A DNA stretch of 10,295 bases from Verrucomicrobiales bacterium (GTDB lineage: Bacteria; Verrucomicrobiota; Verrucomicrobiia; Limisphaerales; UBA1100). Of the stretch, positions 5,681-10,295 are shown in pieces. The notes below the pieces were generated by a model, which did no database searches, had not been told where the DNA came from, and saw only the letters and a program-made list of their open reading frames with translations. How positions within the stretch are numbered: the stretch's first letter is position 1; each line of letters begins with the position of its first letter. The stretch is from the NCBI GenBank assembly GCA_003517285.1, contig DPAW01000013.1, positions 1 through 10,295 on the forward strand, given 5' to 3'. The translations under genes and the position numbers were made by a program.

Positions 5681-7594
5681 ATGCATTTTTTGAAACTGGC
5701 GGCGGCGGCTTTCTTATTGATGGGGTCCACTCATGCGACTGATCTGGAGCGGATCAAGTACAACAATCCCGGGTTGAAGGTGGATCTTGGCGTGGGGCTG
5801 TGGGCGTGGCCGATGCCGGTGGATTGGGATGGGGATGGCGATCTTGATTTGGTGGTCGATAGTCCGTGCAAGCCGTACAATGGGATTTGGTTTTTCGAGA
5901 ACCCGGGCGGTAGCAAGACGCCGGTGTTCAAGGCGGGCAAACGTTTGCGCGGCTCAATGCGGAACATTCAGGTTAGTTGGGTGGACGGCAAACCACGCTT
6001 TTTGATTCCCGGCAAGGAAGTGTCGGCCGATCTGCAGGAGCAGTCGCGTGTGTATCCGGTCGATCGCGTGGAACGGCATCGGAAGATTCGCGCGAACCAA
6101 TGGAAGTACGTGGATTACAACGGCGATGGCGCGCTCGACCTGCTGGCTGCCGTGGGCATTTGGGATGATTACGGCTGGGACAATGCTTATAACGCAGAGG
6201 GCGAATGGACTAACGGCCCGTTGCACGGTTACCTCTATCTGATGCTCAACGAGGGGACCACCGCCGAGCCGAAGTACGCCGAGCCGGCCAAGGTGCAGGC
6301 GGCTGGCAAGCCGGTGGATGTGTACGGGCGGCCGTCGCCGAACTTTGCGGACTTCGATGGGGACGGCGATCTCGATCTGTTGTGCGGCGAGTTTGTGGAC
6401 AGCTTCACGTATTTTGAAAACACCGGCACGCGTAAGGCGCCGAAATATGCTGCCGCCCGCAAGCTTACGCATCAGGGCAAAACGTTGACCATGGATTTGG
6501 AAATGATTTTGCCGAGCGCGGTGGATTGGGATGGCGATGGCGACCTCGACCTCATTGTGGGCGATGAAGACGGCCGCGTGGCGCTGGTCGAACATACCGG
6601 CAAGGTGCGTGATGGACTGCCGCAGTTTTTGCCGCCAGTTTATTTTCAACAGGAAGCCGACGAGGTGAAGTTCGGCGCGTTGTCTACGCCGGTGGGGTTT
6701 GATTGGGATGGAGACGGTGATGAGGACATCATCTGCGGCAACACCGCCGGCCACATTGCGTTCATCGAAAATCTCAGCGGGCCAAAAGTTGAACGGCCAC
6801 GGTGGGCCGCGCCGCAGTTGCTGGAAGCCGGCAGTCAGACGCTTCGCATCATGGCCGGCCCGAACGGCTCTATTCAGGGCCCGTGCGAACGCAAGTGGGG
6901 CTACACCACGCAGACGGTGGCTGATTGGGATCACGATGGGCTGCCGGATTTGATCGTCAATTCTATCCTCGGCAAGGTCGTGTGGTATCGCAACATCGGC
7001 ACGCGACGCGCGCCCAAGCTTGCTGGCGCCCAGCCAGTGGTAGTGGAATGGCTTGAACCCCAACCCAGCTTGAACTGGGGCTGGATGAAGCCGGAAGGGA
7101 AGGGTCTGCTTACCCAATGGCGCACTACGCCGGTGGTGGTGGACTGGAACGGGGATGATTTGAACGATCTGATCATGCTCGATCACGAAGGATACCTCGC
7201 ATATTTCCGCCGTGAACGACGCAATGGCCGAGAGGTGCTCGCCCCGCCTCGCCGCATTTTTGAAACCCAAAAATCCGGTTACGTGCGCCTCAACACCCGA
7301 ACCGCTGGTGGAAGTGGACGTCGTAAGCTTTGTGTGGTGGATTGGGATGGTGACGGGGCCTTAGACGTACTCGCCAATAGTCCTAACGCCGAACTCTGGA
7401 AAAATGTTGGATCCCGTGAAGGTATGACTCGACTCGTTAATAAAGGAACACTCTTCGAACGCAATATTTCTAGCCACACCACCAGCCCTACCGTAGTGGA
7501 TTGGAACGGTGACAACAGGCCGGATCTATTAGTAGGAGCTGAAGACGGGTTCTTATACTACGGACGGAATCCGCACACGCCGGAGGGACGCTAG
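5681..7594 (+). CDS. Secreted FG-GAP/VCBS repeat protein (nine Ca-binding-type repeats)
   Basis: A 637-residue exported protein made almost wholly of FG-GAP/VCBS-type repeats. The signal peptide is MHFLKLAAAAFLLMGSTHA, with cleavage expected after residue 19. Nine copies of the DxDxDGxxD-type loop begin near residues 48, 145, 224, 282, 341, 415, 488, 554 and 607. The first, third and fourth carry DGDGDLDL, while the sixth, seventh and ninth are more divergent (DWDHDGLPD, DWNGDDLND, DWNGDNRPD). Most are followed by a hydrophobic strand and an aromatic pair (IWFFEN, FTYFEN, VVWYRN, LAYFRR), typical of blades that fold into an integrin-like beta-propeller. No catalytic domain is visible, so a binding, scaffold or adhesion role is inferred. 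The ATG at 5681 is preferred over a TTG at 5648 because it starts at the signal peptide and the TTG lies inside the inverted repeat. No clear Shine-Dalgarno site is visible. It is divergent from the propeller/cytochrome gene, and its last part is noticeably less GC-rich. Confidence 0.9.
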   Translation: MHFLKLAAAAFLLMGSTHATDLERIKYNNPGLKVDLGVGLWAWPMPVDWDGDGDLDLVVDSPCKPYNGIWFFENPGGSKTPVFKAGKRLRGSMRNIQVSWVDGKPRFLIPGKEVSADLQEQSRVYPVDRVERHRKIRANQWKYVDYNGDGALDLLAAVGIWDDYGWDNAYNAEGEWTNGPLHGYLYLMLNEGTTAEPKYAEPAKVQAAGKPVDVYGRPSPNFADFDGDGDLDLLCGEFVDSFTYFENTGTRKAPKYAAARKLTHQGKTLTMDLEMILPSAVDWDGDGDLDLIVGDEDGRVALVEHTGKVRDGLPQFLPPVYFQQEADEVKFGALSTPVGFDWDGDGDEDIICGNTAGHIAFIENLSGPKVERPRWAAPQLLEAGSQTLRIMAGPNGSIQGPCERKWGYTTQTVADWDHDGLPDLIVNSILGKVVWYRNIGTRRAPKLAGAQPVVVEWLEPQPSLNWGWMKPEGKGLLTQWRTTPVVVDWNGDDLNDLIMLDHEGYLAYFRRERRNGREVLAPPRRIFETQKSGYVRLNTRTAGGSGRRKLCVVDWDGDGALDVLANSPNAELWKNVGSREGMTRLVNKGTLFERNISSHTTSPTVVDWNGDNRPDLLVGAEDGFLYYGRNPHTPEGR

Positions 7595-8796
7595 GAATCT
7601 TTGTCGTCCTTTTTATCAACGTCCGAGTCCAAATCCATACTGAAGAGCTCCTTGTAGGCATCCACACCGGCAGCATCAAGTGGTTCGCCGCAGTTGTGAC
7701 AGAATTGTGCTTCAAGCCGATGGCCTTCTGCACCGCAGTTAATGCAACTCCGAGCAGTATTAATATCGCGTTGCCCCCCACCGGGAATAGGTAGTTCCGC
7801 CCCACAAACATAGCATCGCCGTGCTCCGTAGGCATGACCTTTGGCATCACACTCAAGGCATTTAATTTCGAAGGGATCCGTCTGTGAGCCGGCTCCAGAC
7901 ATCTCTGTTGATACAATTCCACCAATAGCCACGCCCAAAATACTATAACCTAAAATCATTACCATGGCGGCAATGAATTGCCCTTGCGGTGTGATTGGCG
8001 AAATGTCGCCGTACCCTACAGTGGTTAATGTGACGATGGCCCAGTAAACGCCTTTTGGGATGCTGTCAAACTGCTCATTAAATGGTCGATAAACCTCTTC
8101 ATCGTCGGCGAGCCGGTTCGCTTCGCTCTCGCCACTTAACGTTACCATTACTTCGACCTCACTTGCTGTCGTGACACGGGCATCTTTTGAATCAGGGTAT
8201 TTCCCAATCCAGATACGATCATCCACTTTAAGCTCTTGCCGATCCTTTACTTTCACCGGCTGTCCCTCGATTACAAACATGAGGGAGCCAAAAATAGTTA
8301 CGAGAATTAGGATTGCTGTGAGAAAAACACTGATCTTCTTAGAGTTACGCTTCAGGGCTTCAGCAATTTTGTTTAGGCCGGTAACATAAGAGTTCATCCC
8401 TAAAATACGGAATACTCTTAAAACGCGGACAAAACGGATCATCAACATCACTTCGGCCCCTTGAAAAACCAGGCCGAGGTAACTGGGCAGAATAGCTAAT
8501 AGATCGATCACTCCCCAAAAGCTTGTGGCGTACATGCGAGGGGATTTCACACACCAAAGGCGGACAAAATATTCCAGCGTGAACCCGATCGTGAAAGCCC
8601 ATTCCAAGGTGTTCAACAGATCGCGCTGATTAGGGTGAATCCCCGGAATAGTCTCGATCATCGTGGCCCCTACGCTGAGTAGGATACAAATGATCAATAA
8701 CACATCGAATTGCTTGCCCGCCGGGGTATCGGCTTCGAAGATTATTTCATGAACCCGCTTTTGCAGGTCAGTTGGCTCGTTCCCTCCTCCGGACAT
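7591..8796 (-). CDS. Voltage-gated potassium channel with C-terminal zinc ribbons
   Basis: A 401-residue inner-membrane ion channel of the six-transmembrane Kv type. Residues below count from the ATG at 8796. S1 is about 30-48, S2 66-81, S3 91-110. S4 is RFVRVLRVFR with Arg121, 124, 127 and 130 at every third position, S5 about 155-176, pore helix about 249-258, potassium selectivity filter TVGYGD at 259-264 and S6 about 272-298. Between S5 and the pore helix lies an unusually long, charged insertion (about 177-243). The cytoplasmic tail has two equally spaced zinc-ribbon knuckle pairs, Cys313/316 with 328/331 and Cys351/354 with 366/369, then an acidic, Lys/Asp-rich end. ATG at 8796 is preferred over a GTG at 8826 because AGGA (8808-8811) lies 9 bases upstream of it. 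Its stop overlaps the stop of the convergent FG-GAP gene. GC is clearly lower than in the sulfatase genes, which may indicate transfer. It is probably transcribed alone. Confidence 0.92.
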   Translation of the reverse strand: MSGGGNEPTDLQKRVHEIIFEADTPAGKQFDVLLIICILLSVGATMIETIPGIHPNQRDLLNTLEWAFTIGFTLEYFVRLWCVKSPRMYATSFWGVIDLLAILPSYLGLVFQGAEVMLMIRFVRVLRVFRILGMNSYVTGLNKIAEALKRNSKKISVFLTAILILVTIFGSLMFVIEGQPVKVKDRQELKVDDRIWIGKYPDSKDARVTTASEVEVMVTLSGESEANRLADDEEVYRPFNEQFDSIPKGVYWAIVTLTTVGYGDISPITPQGQFIAAMVMILGYSILGVAIGGIVSTEMSGAGSQTDPFEIKCLECDAKGHAYGARRCYVCGAELPIPGGGQRDINTARSCINCGAEGHRLEAQFCHNCGEPLDAAGVDAYKELFSMDLDSDVDKKDDKDS

Positions 8797-8807
8797 ATCC
8801 GTGGGAT

Positions 8808-8811
8808 TCCT
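8808..8811 (-). promoter_or_regulatory. Ribosome-binding site of the potassium channel gene
   Basis: On the minus strand the sequence reads TAGGAATCCCACGG just before ATG at 8796, placing AGGA 9 bases upstream. The alternative GTG at 8826 has only an A/T-rich stretch before it. This site decides the start in favour of the shorter 401-residue protein. It is one of the few recognisable Shine-Dalgarno sites in the window. Confidence 0.5.
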
Positions 8812-8879
8812 ATAACCGAAACTCACCGAAAAAACAATGTGATTTGCTATGACTCCCGCGCAATGGCACAGTTTGGCGC

Positions 8880-10295
8880 ATGCGTAGCGTTTTGGTTTTG
8901 GCGTGGGTTTGGGGTGCGATGACCTTATGGTCGGCCCCGCAAAAACGCCCCAACGTGCTCTTCATCATGGCCGACGATCTGCGGTCAGAACTGGGCTGCA
9001 TGGGGGCGAAACACGTGATCAGCCCACACGTCGATGCCCTCGCCAAGCGCGGGCGACTCTTCACGCGGGCGTATTGCCAGCAGGCGGTTTGCAACCCATC
9101 GCGCGCCTCGATGATGACCGGTCTGCGGCCGGACACCTTGCGTATTTGGGATCTGCCCACGCATCTGCGCGATCGCCGGCCGAAGGTCACCACTTTGCCG
9201 CAGCATTTCAAAAACCACGGCTACTTCACACAGGGAATCGGCAAGCTCTTCCACAATTGGCGGCAGGAAATTCAGGGAGACCCAAAGTCCTGGAGCGTGC
9301 CGCAAGTGATGCACTTTGCGCGGCACGGCGATGACAAGCCGGTATCGCCTGATTCAGGCCAATTGCCGCCCAACCTCACCCGCAACCCCAAGTGCGACCG
9401 ACGCGCGGTGCCGGACAGTGCCTACTTTGACGGCCGCATTGCCGACCTCGCCATCGATGCATTGGAGCAGTTGAAAAAGAAGCAACAGCCATTCTTCCTC
9501 GGCGTGGGATTCTGGAAGCCGCATTTGCCGTTCAACGCGCCGAAGAAATACTGGGACCTTTACGATCTTGCAAAGCTGCCGCCGCTCGCCAATCTGCAAC
9601 GCCCCACCAACGCGCCGGACATCGCCTTTCACGATGCCCGCGAAATGCTTCGATCTTTCGGCGGCAAACAACCGACACCCGCCCAACGCCGCGAACTACG
9701 CCACGGTTATTATGCCGCCATCAGTTATATGGATGCCCAAATTGGCCGCGTGCTTGCCGAACTCGACCGTCTCGGCCTGCGGGAAAACACTATCATCGCC
9801 TTTGCCTCCGACCACGGCTTTCACCTTGGCGAACACGGGCTCTGGGCCAAGACCTCCTGCTTCGAGTGGGACGCCAGCGTACCCATGATCATTGCTACGC
9901 CGAAGCAAAACTATCCCGGCCAACCCACCTCCGCCCTTGCTGAATTGCTCGACCTCTATCCGACTCTCACCGAACTCGCCGACTTGCCCGAGCCTCAGCA
10001 TCTCGAAGGCAAAAGCCTCGCCCCCGTCCTGCGCAATCCCAAGGCCAACATCAAGGCCGCCGCCTATACCCAACACCCGCGTCCGGCCTATTTCAAAGGG
10101 GAACCTGAGGCCATGGGGTACTCCATGCGCACTGGCAGCGCCCGCTACACCGAATGGCGTAATTGGAAAACCGGCCGGCTCTTGGCCCGCGAACTCTACG
10201 ATCACGCAGTCGACCCCAACGAAAACCACAATGTCGCCGCCAAAAACCCCAAACGCACCCACACCCTCGCCGAACAACTCCGGCGTCAATTCCCC
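8880..10295 (+). CDS. Secreted sulfatase, iduronate-2-sulfatase-like (3' end outside window)
   Basis: The frame is open from ATG 8880 to the right edge (472 codons, no stop), so the gene is cut by the window. The signal peptide is [19 protein letters not shown], cleaved near residue 19. Sulfatase landmarks follow in order: [13 protein letters not shown] (Asp32, Asp33), the active site CNPSR (Cys71-Arg75, canonical C-x-P-x-R), GIGKLFH (Lys122, His125), GFWKPHLPF (Lys213, His215), [17 protein letters not shown] (Asp311, His312; Lys324) and a C-terminal [18 protein letters not shown]. The stretch [23 protein letters not shown] closely resembles human iduronate 2-sulfatase (IDS). The family usually has about 480-550 residues, so only a few are probably missing. 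An in-frame TGA about 30 bases upstream makes ATG 8880 the first ATG start. The enzyme should hydrolyse sulfate esters of a polysaccharide in the periplasm or outside. Many PVC genomes carry several IDS-like paralogues, so the true sugar is unknown. The channel gene is divergent, 83 bases away. Confidence 0.93.
   Translation, partial: MRSVLVLAWVWGAMTLWSAPQKRPNVLFIMADDLRSELGCMGAKHVISPHVDALAKRGRLFTRAYCQQAVCNPSRASMMTGLRPDTLRIWDLPTHLRDRRPKVTTLPQHFKNHGYFTQGIGKLFHNWRQEIQGDPKSWSVPQVMHFARHGDDKPVSPDSGQLPPNLTRNPKCDRRAVPDSAYFDGRIADLAIDALEQLKKKQQPFFLGVGFWKPHLPFNAPKKYWDLYDLAKLPPLANLQRPTNAPDIAFHDAREMLRSFGGKQPTPAQRRELRHGYYAAISYMDAQIGRVLAELDRLGLRENTIIAFASDHGFHLGEHGLWAKTSCFEWDASVPMIIATPKQNYPGQPTSALAELLDLYPTLTELADLPEPQHLEGKSLAPVLRNPKANIKAAAYTQHPRPAYFKGEPEAMGYSMRTGSARYTEWRNWKTGRLLARELYDHAVDPNENHNVAAKNPKRTHTLAEQLRRQFP

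Noticed and set aside
5954..7270. A 438-codon open frame on the minus strand opposite the FG-GAP gene
   Set aside because: Its translation is a complement of the repeated GATGGCGAT-type codons (recurring IxIPI and VxIPI patterns). It has no independent domain, and the plus-strand gene explains the sequence.
5822..7525. DNA-level direct repeats (GATTGGGATGG-type) considered as a mobile or tandem repeat element
   Set aside because: They coincide in frame with the nine DxDxDGxxD protein repeats at uneven spacing (53-97 residues), so protein repetition explains them.
8903..9334. A 143-codon plus-strand frame inside the second sulfatase
   Set aside because: It is an out-of-frame shadow of the IDS-like sulfatase, whose own frame stays open from 8880 to the window edge with all sulfatase motifs.
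9696..10289. A 197-codon minus-strand frame opposite the second sulfatase
   Set aside because: Gly/Val/Phe-rich mirror translation of the sulfatase codons with no domain signature.

Overview
The window looks like chromosomal DNA from a member of the PVC superphylum, most probably a marine-type Verrucomicrobiota, with Planctomycetota as the alternative. The main evidence is a very large secreted protein that joins a beta-propeller 'membrane-bound dehydrogenase' domain, a HEAT-like middle and a C-terminal CxxCH haem domain, an architecture characteristic of these phyla. Secreted formylglycine-type sulfatases and an FG-GAP/VCBS repeat protein fit the same picture. Most of the DNA is GC-rich, and Shine-Dalgarno sites are mostly weak or absent.

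Layout from left to right. (1) Positions 1-941 (+): the end of an unrecognised gene, then, 3 bases after its stop, a cytosolic sulfite-oxidase-like molybdopterin protein. (2) 942-1166: a gene-poor gap. (3) 1167-5523 (-): a probable two-gene unit, with the 926-residue propeller/cytochrome protein first and an N-sulfoglucosamine sulfohydrolase (SGSH)-like sulfatase 100 bases behind it. (4) 5524-5680: a highly structured divergent intergenic region holding a terminator-shaped hairpin and a long imperfect inverted repeat built from CACAGAG units. (5) 5681-7594 (+): a secreted protein with nine DxDxDGxxD calcium-type repeats. (6) 7591-8796 (-): a six-helix voltage-gated potassium channel with a long extracellular turret and two cytoplasmic zinc ribbons. 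Its stop codon shares a CTAG with the stop of the repeat protein. (7) 8880-10295 (+): an iduronate-2-sulfatase-like sulfatase that runs off the right edge. It is open to the window end and is the main gene of this segment.

The secreted proteins suggest a cell-envelope or extracellular programme for using sulfated polysaccharide. Two sulfatases would remove sulfate esters or N-sulfate, the haem/propeller protein may carry out or accept electrons from a sugar or alcohol oxidation, and the FG-GAP protein is a probable adhesion or binding beta-propeller. The human relatives of both sulfatases act on heparan sulfate, but substrate cannot be read from sequence in these greatly expanded families. 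The ion channel looks unrelated to this programme and has visibly lower GC. I see no CRISPR array, tRNA, rRNA, transposase or phage gene. The most original signals are the zinc-ribbon potassium channel and the nested RNA-structure-like element between the divergent genes.
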